Below, one piece after another: positions 23,459-31,320 of a DNA stretch of 64,000 bases (positions are counted from its first letter, which is position 1; every line of letters begins with the position of its first letter). The stretch spans positions 7,261-71,260 of the forward strand of contig SFGO01000010.1 in assembly GCA_004556545.1 (NCBI GenBank), in the 5' to 3' direction. The stretch is from Clostridiales bacterium (GTDB taxonomy: Bacteria; Bacillota; Clostridia; Christensenellales; Aristaeellaceae). The notes under the pieces are model-generated. The model was not told where the DNA came from and did no database searches. It saw only the letters and a program-made list of their open reading frames with translations. A program made the translations under genes and the position numbers.

Positions 23459-24589
23459 ATGGAGAAGGCTAAGGTTTATTTCACGGATTTTCGCACGCCT
23501 TACGGCGGGGATACCATGCCGGGAAAGTTGAAAAAACTGATTCGGAAGGCCGGAATCGCGCAGCTGAATCTGGAAGGCCAGTTTGTGGCGATCAAGATCC
23601 ATTTCGGCGAGCTTGGCAACGTGAGCTATCTGCGGCCCAATTACGCCCGGGCCGTGGTGGACGTGGTGAAGGAACTGGGCGGCAAACCCTTCCTGACGGA
23701 CTGCAACACGCTGTATCCCGGCAGCCGGAAGAACGCGCTGGAACACCTGTACTGCGCGTGGGAAAACGGCTTCACTCCGCTGACGGTAGGATGCCCCATC
23801 CTGATCGGCGACGGCCTGAAGGGCACCGACGATATCGAAGTGCCGGTTCAGGGCGGCGAATATGTAAAGAACGCCAAAATCGGCCGGGCCGTGATGGACG
23901 CCGACGTGATCATCAGCCTGACCCATTTCAAGGGCCACGAGACTACCGGCTTCGGCGGCGCGCTGAAGAACCTGGGCATGGGCTGCGGTTCCCGGGCAGG
24001 CAAGAAGGAGCAGCACAACAACGGCAAGGCTTATGTGCAGCAGGAGCTTTGCCGGGGCTGCCGCCGCTGCATGCGGGAGTGCGCCAACGACGGTCTGGTC
24101 TTTGACGCGGAGAGCCGCAAGATGCATGTGGACAAGGAGCATTGTGTAGGCTGCGGCCGCTGCGTGGGCGCATGCAATTTTGACGCGATCGATTTCGAAG
24201 ACCCCAACTCCAATCAAATGCTGAATTACCGCATTGCCGAGTACGCCAAGGCGGTGGTGGACGGACGGCCTCAATTCCACATTTCAATGGTGATGGATAT
24301 TTCCCCCAACTGCGACTGTCATGAAGAAAACGACGCGCCCATCCTGCCGGATGTAGGCATGTTCGCCTCCTTTGACCCGCTGGCGCTGGATCAGGCCTGC
24401 GTGGACGCCTGCCTGAAGTGCGAACCCCTGCCCAACAGCCAGTTGGGCGAGCATCTGCGGGATCCCCATTTTGAGGATCATCACGATCATTTCACCAATT
24501 CCACCCCGGAATCGGAATGGCAGAGTTGCCTGAGCCACGCGGAGAAAATCGGTCTGGGCACCCGGGCCTATGAGCTGATCAAACTGTAA
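23459..24589 (+). CDS. DUF362-family protein with two 4Fe-4S clusters
   Basis: The 376-residue cytoplasmic protein has an N-terminal DUF362 domain (IKIHFGELGNVSYLRPNYAR, LTDCNTLYPGSR, VIISLTHFKGHETTGFGGAL) and a ferredoxin-type insert at about 195-245 with CRGCRRCMREC and CVGCGRCVGAC motifs, followed by the rest of DUF362 (LDQACVDACLKCEPL). DUF362 proteins are linked to redox or corrinoid-dependent metabolism, but the reaction is unknown. AAGGAGG precedes the ATG. It may be cotranscribed with the SdrD-like gene. Confidence 0.88.
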   Translation: MEKAKVYFTDFRTPYGGDTMPGKLKKLIRKAGIAQLNLEGQFVAIKIHFGELGNVSYLRPNYARAVVDVVKELGGKPFLTDCNTLYPGSRKNALEHLYCAWENGFTPLTVGCPILIGDGLKGTDDIEVPVQGGEYVKNAKIGRAVMDADVIISLTHFKGHETTGFGGALKNLGMGCGSRAGKKEQHNNGKAYVQQELCRGCRRCMRECANDGLVFDAESRKMHVDKEHCVGCGRCVGACNFDAIDFEDPNSNQMLNYRIAEYAKAVVDGRPQFHISMVMDISPNCDCHEENDAPILPDVGMFASFDPLALDQACVDACLKCEPLPNSQLGEHLRDPHFEDHHDHFTNSTPESEWQSCLSHAEKIGLGTRAYELIKL

Positions 24590-24618
24590 CGCATTACAAA
24601 AGCGAAGGGGATGACATT

Positions 24619-25260
24619 ATGCTGGTCATCGGCATCTGCGGCGCGAGCGGCAGCGGGAAAAGTACGCTGGCTCAGGAACTATGCAGCGCAATCGGCCCGT
24701 GTGCCACGGTCATCAACCACGATTGCTATTATCGGGATCATCCCAGCCTGACGCTGGAGGAACGCCAGCAGCTCAATTACGATGAGCCGGAAATTTTCGA
24801 TCATGACCTCTTTCTGGAGGACATGAAGACCCTCATGGCGGGCAAGCCCATTACCCGCAAGCGTTACGACTACACCAACCATCGCCGGAACGATACCGAC
24901 GAGCTGATCTATCCCACGGAAGTGCTGATTATCGAGGGCATTCACGTGTTTTATGATGAGCGCCTGTGCGAGCTGATGTTCCTGAAATTGTACATGAGCG
25001 TGGAGCCGGATATTTGCCTGCTGCGGCGCATTACCCGGGATATCAACGAACGGGGACGGACCATCGAAAACATTTCCGTTCAGTATTTGACCACTGTAAA
25101 GCCCATGTATGATAAGCACATCCGCAATTACATCGATCTGGCGGACGTGATCGTGGCTCACGGCGGCAAAAACGCCCGGATCGTCAGCATTCTGGCGGGC
25201 TATGTGCGCGACGTGCTGAACGGCGAAAAGCCCAAATACGACGGCCAGCGCGAAGAATAA
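24619..25260 (+). CDS. udk: Uridine kinase
   Basis: The 213-residue protein phosphorylates uridine/cytidine to UMP/CMP in pyrimidine salvage, using ATP or GTP. It starts MLVIGICGASGSGKSTLAQE (P-loop at residues 7-16) and has VINHDCYYRDHPSLTLEERQ, NYDEPEIFDHDLF, IEGIHVFYDERLCELM and RRITRDINERGRT, the uridine kinase signature blocks. Length is normal. A perfect bidirectional terminator follows. Confidence 0.92.
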   Translation: MLVIGICGASGSGKSTLAQELCSAIGPCATVINHDCYYRDHPSLTLEERQQLNYDEPEIFDHDLFLEDMKTLMAGKPITRKRYDYTNHRRNDTDELIYPTEVLIIEGIHVFYDERLCELMFLKLYMSVEPDICLLRRITRDINERGRTIENISVQYLTTVKPMYDKHIRNYIDLADVIVAHGGKNARIVSILAGYVRDVLNGEKPKYDGQREE

Positions 25261-25273
25261 TTCCCAAAAACAA

Positions 25274-25325
25274 CCGCCCGCTGTTTCGAAGAGGGAAAGC
25301 GCTTCGAAGCAGCGGGCGGGTTTTT
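25274..25325. terminator. Bidirectional terminator between udk and the VanZ/RDD gene
   Basis: An 18-bp stem with one wobble pair (25274-25291 with 25302-25319) is flanked by A residues on the left and TTTTT on the right, so it can stop both converging genes. Confidence 0.85.
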
Positions 25326-26535
25326 AGTTTTCTTTGGGCATCTCCGAAGGAGCCTTTTTGGCTTTTCGGGCTTTTTTCCGGCGGGAAGCATTCAGGGTGC
25401 TTACATCCTTGGTCTTGCTGAAATAGCCGTGGGGAAGCTGATTGCCCTTGAGGCCAGACTGTACCACTGCGGCGATGCAGAAGGCCAGAAACAGCGCGCC
25501 GAGAATAATCCCCAGCACCAGCGCCAGCCCGTCATCCTGCACAAAAAACATCAAGAGCGCCAGAAACGGCAGGGGCACCACCAGCAGGTAAAAGAAGCCG
25601 TAGCGCACCAGATATTGCCACAGCTTGGGTCGGCCGCCCGTGCGGGTATCGATCAGCTTCAGGTGGAAGAACAGCTTGCCCGGGGAGCGACCGCCCATGA
25701 GCCATTCCAGCACGCCGAAATACAGCATGACGAACAGCGTATAGAACCCAAACAGCAGGAGCACGGCCAGAAAAACAGAAAGCGGCTTTTCTCCCAGCGA
25801 TGGCAGAAGGGGCAGTACGTTGATCATCACCACGAAGAACAGCACTTCCAGAATCAGACAGTCCAGCGCCGCTGCGAACATCCGCCGCAGGATGGAAACG
25901 TGCTCGCTGCGCTGATAGGCCACTTCCTTCATCCGGTCGGCAGAGGGCAGGAAGGCGGTGATCTTCGGCGCAATCAGGTAGCCCAGATAGCCGCCCAGCG
26001 TATTGGTGATCAGGTCGTCCACGTCCGCCAGCCGGTAGGGCCGGGGATAGATGAAGTACAGACCGCTGAGCTGGGTCAGCTCATAGAACAGGCTCAGGGC
26101 CAGCGTCAGAATGACGGTTTTCTTCCGGCTGGCTTTGAAGAAATAACGCAGGTAAATGCCGAAGGGTACCGTCAGCAGAATGTTGAAAACAATCTGGAAC
26201 AGAGCGGAGTTTTTCACAATCTCCTTGACGGACGCATGCTCGGCCAGATCGTCCCGCAGTTCCCGGAAAACGTCCAGCAGCTCGTTAAAGGGCTTCAGCT
26301 GGAGCCATGGCGAGGTATAATTCGCCACTTCCTCCACCGGCGGCAGGGGAAGAATAATCAGAAAATAGGCGCACATCATGTACAGGATAAAGGAATAGGC
26401 CATCAGCGTGCGCAGAAAGAGAATCGCGCCGTATTTGCGGTATTCATGCAGAAGATAGGGCAACGTAAAGAAACCGGCAATCAGAGGAAAAAACACCACG
26501 GCCTGTTTGATGGGGCCAAAATATCGGGTCAGCAA
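25324..26535 (-). CDS. VanZ-like / RDD-domain membrane protein
   Basis: The 403-residue membrane protein has an N-terminal VanZ-like half (about 1-220: MAYSFILYMMCAYFLIILPL, LFYELTQLSGLYFIYPRPYR, VDDLITNTLGGYLGYLIAP) and a C-terminal RDD half (about 225-370: MFAAALDCLILEVLFFVVMI, GGRSPGKLFFHLKLIDTRTG). VanZ homologues can modify glycopeptide or lipopeptide sensitivity; RDD domains are often transport-related. The fusion is common in clostridia. It starts with TTG, with GGGAG about 11 bases upstream. Tail is Lys-rich. Confidence 0.82.
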   Translation of the reverse strand: MLTRYFGPIKQAVVFFPLIAGFFTLPYLLHEYRKYGAILFLRTLMAYSFILYMMCAYFLIILPLPPVEEVANYTSPWLQLKPFNELLDVFRELRDDLAEHASVKEIVKNSALFQIVFNILLTVPFGIYLRYFFKASRKKTVILTLALSLFYELTQLSGLYFIYPRPYRLADVDDLITNTLGGYLGYLIAPKITAFLPSADRMKEVAYQRSEHVSILRRMFAAALDCLILEVLFFVVMINVLPLLPSLGEKPLSVFLAVLLLFGFYTLFVMLYFGVLEWLMGGRSPGKLFFHLKLIDTRTGGRPKLWQYLVRYGFFYLLVVPLPFLALLMFFVQDDGLALVLGIILGALFLAFCIAAVVQSGLKGNQLPHGYFSKTKDVSTLNASRRKKARKAKKAPSEMPKEN

Positions 26536-26581
26536 AGCGAAAACTACTCCCTTGTATCAAAAATTCTGTGGAAACAATCGA

Positions 26582-27664
26582 TCATTTCTTTTTCAGCAGG
26601 CGAACCACTTCGCGCGCCATCTGCTGTTTGATCCGAGGCCCTGGATGATTGCAGCTTCCCTTCCACGCGGCGGGAAAATGTTCGCCGTCCACTGCGCCGA
26701 ACGGAACGCTGATTCCTTCCGCTGCCGCCCTTTCGATGGCCCGGCGAGTCGCCTGAACGATGGAATTGTCCAGATAATAGGAAAACCACGCGAGCCGGGC
26801 GGTCGGGTTTTTCTGATGGAGATGCTCAAGAAACGCAAGGACTTCCTCTTCGAAAAGATGCAGATCCTCCGGCGTATCGTGGAGCTTGGATTCGCAGCCG
26901 GTGATGGGATCCACAAAGGGCGGCTGCAGAAGAGCGCCCCGGTCGTTGGCACCCAGCGCGATCACGATGTCATCCGGCTGGAAGGAAAAATCGTAGGGTT
27001 TGCCGGAACCCCAATTTTCTTCCGGCGTTTCCCCTGCCTGCGGCCCGCAGATCTGATCGTAGATCCGGGGAAGGCGGCAATGGGGGTCGTTGTTCCAGCC
27101 GCAGTGAACGCCCCAGCCGCTTTGGGAAACCAGCTGATACTGTGCGTCCAGCTGGTCGGCGACGAGACGGGGATAGTTGTCGGAAGCGTTGAAGCACATG
27201 GGCACCCACTCCATGAAGGAACGAGGGCCACGGCCGCCTTCGCCGCTGGTCAGGCTATCGCCGATAAACTCGATTTTGCGCTTGCGGGGAGCAAACGGCT
27301 CCAGCACACCGTCCGTCCGGCCCTTGAGCAGTACGCATCCGGCAGTGCGGTCGTTTTCGAAGGCCTGGCTTTCTTTGATGATCTGAACCCGGTGAACCGT
27401 ATTCGGGTTCAGATGGAGGAACACGCTGTACCAGTGCTTTCCGGGCAGCGGAGCGAAGGTCTGTGCCCGAAGCCCATCCACCTCAAAAGAAAGATAGGGC
27501 TTGTATTCGTGATAGGTGCAGCTGATCTGCACTTCCAGCGAAGCGCCGCGGACGTTCATTTCAGCCGAAGCAGCGCTCCAGAGCATGGGAAAGCCCTCCT
27601 GAGCCGGGTCGAAGCGGCCGGAAAGGCGGATCATCGGATGATTGCGGATGGAAAAGGTCTTCAT
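26582..27664 (-). CDS. SGNH/GDSL esterase, CE2-like carbohydrate acetyl esterase
   Basis: The 360-residue cytoplasmic protein has an N-terminal beta-sandwich (about 1-130: RLSGRFDPAQEGFPMLWSAA, VQISCTYHEYKPYLSFEVDG) and a C-terminal SGNH hydrolase domain: catalytic Ser in KIEFIGDSLTSGEG (about 140), the GANDRG block (about 240), and the His block CNHPGP near the end. This two-domain plan is that of family CE2 esterases, which remove O-acetyl groups from mannan, glucomannan and xylan oligosaccharides. It is divergent from LacI and a mannosylglucose phosphorylase, which supports an acetyl-mannan substrate. Start ATG with GAGGAGGG site. Confidence 0.8.
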   Translation of the reverse strand: MKTFSIRNHPMIRLSGRFDPAQEGFPMLWSAASAEMNVRGASLEVQISCTYHEYKPYLSFEVDGLRAQTFAPLPGKHWYSVFLHLNPNTVHRVQIIKESQAFENDRTAGCVLLKGRTDGVLEPFAPRKRKIEFIGDSLTSGEGGRGPRSFMEWVPMCFNASDNYPRLVADQLDAQYQLVSQSGWGVHCGWNNDPHCRLPRIYDQICGPQAGETPEENWGSGKPYDFSFQPDDIVIALGANDRGALLQPPFVDPITGCESKLHDTPEDLHLFEEEVLAFLEHLHQKNPTARLAWFSYYLDNSIVQATRRAIERAAAEGISVPFGAVDGEHFPAAWKGSCNHPGPRIKQQMAREVVRLLKKK

Positions 27665-27723
27665 GAAGAAGAAACCCTCCTCAAAACAGTTCGTTTGAAA
27701 ACAGCTGTACGGTTTTCCTGCCT

Positions 27724-27752
27724 ATTATACCGTATTCTTGGACGGATGAAAA
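27724..27752 (-). promoter_or_regulatory. Promoter of the CE2-like esterase gene
   Basis: On the minus strand a perfect TATAAT (27729-27724) is preceded by TTTTCA (27752-27747) at 17 bp. The divergent LacI promoter begins 35 bp away, so one operator region could serve both. Confidence 0.6.
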
Positions 27753-27786
27753 GCATTTTTTCAGCAGTGTTCAATATAAAAAGGTT

Positions 27787-27815
27787 TTGACAGAACCAAA
27801 GCAAGCAGTTATAAT
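27787..27815 (+). promoter_or_regulatory. Promoter of the LacI-GH130 operon
   Basis: TTGACA (27787-27792) and TATAAT (27810-27815), both consensus, are separated by exactly 17 bp. An imperfect palindrome follows at the expected start site. Confidence 0.85.
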
Positions 27816-27821
27816 GATTGA

Positions 27822-27846
27822 GCTAATCATTAACTTAACAGTTAGC
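27822..27846 (+). promoter_or_regulatory. Candidate LacI-family operator
   Basis: GCTAATCATTAA (27822-27833) and TTAACAGTTAGC (27835-27846) are inverted repeats matching at 9 of 12 positions around a central C. The site covers +1 to about +25 of the LacI-GH130 promoter, a classic repression position. Confidence 0.5.
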
Positions 27847-27866
27847 TTTTTGAGCAAACAAGGACA

Positions 27867-28895
27867 GTGAGAAGGGCGGCGATTTCCACGGGCAGCATCA
27901 CCATGCGGGAGATCGGAAAACAGGTCGGCGTCAGCGCCGTGACCGTTTCCAAAGCGCTGGCGGGGAAGCCGGGCGTTGGGGAGGAAATGCGCAAGAAAAT
28001 CCTGAAAGCCGCTCGGGAAATGGGGTATGTCAATCCCATCGCCGTTCAGGCGGAGGAACGGCGAACGCTGAACGTAGGCATTCTGGCGCTGGATCGCTAT
28101 TTTGCCCGGGATTCCTACTACGCCATGTTCTATAAAACGCTGGTGCAGGTGCTGATGGACGCGGGGCACTTTGCCCTGATGGAGCTGCTGACCAATGAAG
28201 ACGAAGCGGAGCTGACTCTGCCCCGGCTGATGCAGAATGGCCGGGTAGACGGCATGATTCTGCTGGGTCAGCCGAGCCGCGAATATCTGCGGATGATCGC
28301 AGCCCAGCCCATCCCGGTGGTGTTTCTGGATTTCTATGATGAATGGGCGGAGGCGGACGCGGTGGTGGGGGATAACAGCTACGGCTGTTTCCGGCTGACC
28401 CAGCACCTGATTCGAAACGGACACCGGGAAATCGGCTTTGTGGGCAGCATCGGCGTTACCACCAGCATTATGGATCGCTATCTGGGCTATTACAAGGCCA
28501 TGCTGTGCGCCGGTCTGCCCATCCGGGAGGAGTGGCTCATCCCAGACCGCGGCCCCACGGAGGACCGGCTGAGCGTTTCCCTGCCGGAAAAGCTGCCTAC
28601 CGCGCTGGTATGTAACTGCGACGGCGCGGCCCGGCTGGTGATCCGGCTTTTGCGGGAACGGGGCCTGCGGGTGCCGGAGGATGTGTCGGTGGTGGGCTTC
28701 GATGATTTTTCTTCAGACGATGAGGAAGAACCGGCGCTGTCCACCTTCCGGCTGGATGTGCCCGCCATGGCGCAGACGGCAGTGCAGCTGCTGGCGCAGC
28801 GATGCGTCGGCGTTCAGAAGCCCTTTGGGCGGGTGGTGGTAGGCGGACAGCCCATTTACCGTGAGTCGGAAAGACCCCTGAAAAACGAAGTCTGA
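27867..28895 (+). CDS. LacI-family repressor, probably of mannan genes
   Basis: The 342-residue regulator has the LacI helix-turn-helix (TMREIGKQVGVSAVTVSKAL, residues about 12-31) with hinge PGVGEEMRKKILKAAREMGY, then a periplasmic-binding-type effector domain (LNVGILALDRYF, GRVDGMILLGQPSR, NGHREIGFVGSI, PEDVSVVGFDDFSSD). GTG 27867 is used here although its AAGGA is very close; ATG 27903 (MREIG) lacks a clear site but keeps the DNA-binding domain. It precedes a GH130 gene by 16 bp and lies divergent to a CE2-like esterase gene. Confidence 0.88.
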   Translation: MRRAAISTGSITMREIGKQVGVSAVTVSKALAGKPGVGEEMRKKILKAAREMGYVNPIAVQAEERRTLNVGILALDRYFARDSYYAMFYKTLVQVLMDAGHFALMELLTNEDEAELTLPRLMQNGRVDGMILLGQPSREYLRMIAAQPIPVVFLDFYDEWAEADAVVGDNSYGCFRLTQHLIRNGHREIGFVGSIGVTTSIMDRYLGYYKAMLCAGLPIREEWLIPDRGPTEDRLSVSLPEKLPTALVCNCDGAARLVIRLLRERGLRVPEDVSVVGFDDFSSDDEEEPALSTFRLDVPAMAQTAVQLLAQRCVGVQKPFGRVVVGGQPIYRESERPLKNEV

Positions 28896-28911
28896 AAAGG
28901 AGACGCAAACC

Positions 28912-30084
28912 ATGCAGAAACGCAGCTTTTCTTCCCTGATGGAGGCCTATGAGCGGCTGATCCGGAGGCCTAACCCTGTCAACGAGCATTTTTACAATGG
29001 AATTTTCGACCGCTATCAGCATCCCGTGCTGACCCGGGAGCATATCCCGCCCTTCTGGATGTACGACGCCGATCCGGAAACCAATCCCTTTATGATGCAG
29101 CGGCTGGGCGTAAACGCCGTCCTGAACAGCGGCGCAATCAAGCTGAACGGCAAATATATGCTGGTAGCCCGGGTAGAGGGCATGGACCGGAAGAGCTTCT
29201 TCGCCGTAGCTGAAAGCGACAGCCCCACGGAGGGCTTTCGATTTTGGGATTATCCCGTGGTGCTGCCGGATACGCAGCCGGAGGAAACCAACGTGTATGA
29301 CATGCGTCTGACCCAGCACGAGGACGGCTGGATCTACGGCGTATTCTGCTCGGAAAGCAAGGATCTCAGCTCTGGCGACCTCAGCGCCGCCGTGGCGGCT
29401 GCGGGCATCGTCCGCACGAAGGATCTGAAAACATGGGAGCGACTGCCCAACCTGCGCACCCTGCATTCGCCTCAGCAGCGCAACGTGGTGCTTCATCCGG
29501 AGTTTGTGGACGGAAAGTACGCCTTCTACACCCGCCCCATGGATGATTTCATCGAGACCGGCTCGGGCGGCGGCATCGGCTTCGGCCTTTGCGAGGATAT
29601 TGCCAACGCCGTGATCGATGAAGAAAAGATCATCAGCCTGCGGCGGTATCATACCATTACCGAAAGCAAAAATGGCGCGGGCGCGGTTCCGATCAAGACC
29701 GACCGGGGCTGGATCCATATTGCCCACGGCGTGCGAAACACCGCCGCAGGCCTTCGGTATGTGCTGTATGCCTTCGCTACCGCGTTGGAGGATCCGTCCC
29801 GGGTGATCGCCGAACCGGGCGGCATGCTGCTGGGGCCGCTGGGCCGGGAACGCGTGGGCGATGTGAGCAACGTGGTATTCACCAACGGCGCGATTGCGGA
29901 CGAGGACGGCCGCGTGTTCCTTTACTACGCTTCCTCCGATACCCGGATGCATGTGGCGGAAACCACGGTGGAGCGGCTGTGCGACTACGTTTTCCATACG
30001 CCCGCCGATCCCCTGCGCTCCCCGGACTGTGTGCGCCAGCGCTGCGAATTGATTCGGAAGAATCTGGAATACGGAAAACGATAA
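28912..30084 (+). CDS. GH130 mannosylglucose phosphorylase
   Basis: The 390-residue enzyme should phosphorolyse beta-1,4-mannosyl-glucose to mannose 1-phosphate and glucose in the cytoplasm. The sequence fits GH130 subfamily 1: NPVNEHFYNGIFDRYQHPVL, YMLVARVEGMDRKSFFAVAE, VYDMRLTQHEDGWIYGVF (the Asp of this block is the usual general acid), GAGAVPIKTDRGWIHIAHGV, and a late RVFLYYASSDTRMHVAETTV strand. Length fits the subfamily. It has AAAAGGAG upstream and ends at a perfect terminator. It is coupled to the LacI gene. Confidence 0.88.
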   Translation: MQKRSFSSLMEAYERLIRRPNPVNEHFYNGIFDRYQHPVLTREHIPPFWMYDADPETNPFMMQRLGVNAVLNSGAIKLNGKYMLVARVEGMDRKSFFAVAESDSPTEGFRFWDYPVVLPDTQPEETNVYDMRLTQHEDGWIYGVFCSESKDLSSGDLSAAVAAAGIVRTKDLKTWERLPNLRTLHSPQQRNVVLHPEFVDGKYAFYTRPMDDFIETGSGGGIGFGLCEDIANAVIDEEKIISLRRYHTITESKNGAGAVPIKTDRGWIHIAHGVRNTAAGLRYVLYAFATALEDPSRVIAEPGGMLLGPLGRERVGDVSNVVFTNGAIADEDGRVFLYYASSDTRMHVAETTVERLCDYVFHTPADPLRSPDCVRQRCELIRKNLEYGKR

Positions 30085-30096
30085 ATTTGGTTGATG

Positions 30097-30141
30097 AAAA
30101 GCCCCCGAAGACGAACTTTGCATCCGTCTTCGGGGGCTTTT
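30097..30141. terminator. Bidirectional terminator after GH130
   Basis: A 17-bp perfect stem (30097-30113 with 30125-30141) begins with AAAA and ends with TTTT, so it can stop both the GH130 transcript and the converging minus-strand gene. Confidence 0.9.
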
Positions 30142-30158
30142 GGCTTACAGAAAAGCGG

Positions 30159-30665
30159 TCATGAAGCGCCGTCAGCGGCGGCGGAGGTATTGTTCAGGAC
30201 GGCGTTCGTCAGAGTGTTCAGCTCGTTGATCGCATCGGTGAGCTTGCTCAGCGCGTCGTTGACCTTCTGGCCGCTGGCCAGGCAGGAATCGTAGTTGTCG
30301 ATGATGGCATAGAGATTGTCGAAAACGCTGACGTCATACAGACGGCCTACCTCGCCGTACATGCTGACGTTCAGGTCGTTGACCACTTCGATGCCGTGGA
30401 CGTACTGCCGCACCCGGGCCAGCACGCTGGAGGTGCTGGTAGCGCCCAGACGGCTCAGGTTGTTGACGCTGGAAAGGGCATGCTGCATTTCACTGCGGAT
30501 CTTGGCGTTGCGCTGGGCCTCGAACCCGGCGGAATCCAGCCCGCCCACGCCCGCAAAACGCAGAATCAGAAACGCCGCCACCAGTACCAGCACAATGACG
30601 AGAATCGGCCGGTAACGATTGGAACGCATGACGTTCTGGTAGCTGCTTCGCTGGTATCGCATCAT
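30159..30665 (-). CDS. Small membrane-anchored protein of unknown function
   Basis: The 168-residue protein starts MMRYQRSSYQNVMRSNRYRP, has one membrane helix at about 19-38 (ILVIVLVLVAAFLILRF), and an extracytoplasmic helical domain (AKIRSEMQHALSSVNNLSRL, LARVRQYVHGIEVVNDLNVS) ending in NTSAAADGAS. Not recognised. The start with GGAGGAGG just upstream is clear; an upstream frame extension to 30779 is not needed. It is followed on the same strand, after a gap, by nothing; it converges on the GH130 terminator. Confidence 0.7.
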   Translation of the reverse strand: MMRYQRSSYQNVMRSNRYRPILVIVLVLVAAFLILRFAGVGGLDSAGFEAQRNAKIRSEMQHALSSVNNLSRLGATSTSSVLARVRQYVHGIEVVNDLNVSMYGEVGRLYDVSVFDNLYAIIDNYDSCLASGQKVNDALSKLTDAINELNTLTNAVLNNTSAAADGAS

Positions 30666-30796
30666 GGGATCTTCCTCCTCCTTTTCAATAACCCGTCGGA
30701 AAGACCATTCCCCATTTATTATAGCACAAGTGGATGATAAATGCAAAAAAGCCCCCTTTTTTGACAGAAAAGGGAGCAATCCTGCTCAAAATGACG

Positions 30797-31244
30797 TTAT
30801 TTTCCTGCGATGTCGCTGGTGCAGTGGGGGCAGCGGGTGGCGTCCTTCTCCACCACGGATTTGCAGTAGGGGCACTTGCGGGCGGCTTCCTTGACGGTTT
30901 CTTCCTTGTGCAGCAGCTTGTTCATGGCCTTCACCAGCAGGAACACGCAGAAGGCAATGATGAGGAAGTTGAGGACGTTCTGCAGGAACGCGCCGTAATT
31001 CACCGTGCCCACACCGGCGGCATTGGCGGCCTCCGCGCTGGGATAGCTCTGGAAATCCAGCGCCAGAAACAGGCCGCTCAGGTTGACGCCGCCGGTCAAA
31101 AGGCCGATAACGGGCATGAGCAAGTCATTGACCAGCGAATTGACGATGGTGGTGAATGCGCCGCCGATCATTACGCCGGTCGCCAGCTCCAGAATATTGC
31201 CGCGGGAGCAGAATTTTTTGAAGTCCTGAAACAGTTTTTTCATG
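30797..31244 (-). CDS. mscL: Large-conductance mechanosensitive channel with C-terminal zinc ribbon
   Basis: The 148-residue protein opens under membrane tension to release solutes on osmotic down-shock. MKKLFQDFKKFCSRGNILEL plus ATGVMIGGAFTTIVNSLVND (TM1 with the gate) and VNYGAFLQNVLNFLIIAFCV (TM2) are the MscL hallmarks. Beyond the usual C-terminal helix (LVKAMNKLLHKEE) it has about 25 extra residues with CPYC and CPHC spaced like a zinc ribbon. ATG 31244 gives the canonical N-terminus; upstream in-frame ATGs would add eight residues. Confidence 0.9.
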
Positions 31245-31320
31245 GGAAAGGCCATCCTTTCGATCAATATGGAACAATAGAAAGCAATTTGCAGAGAAAA
31301 CGGGGTGATTTTTCAGTCCG

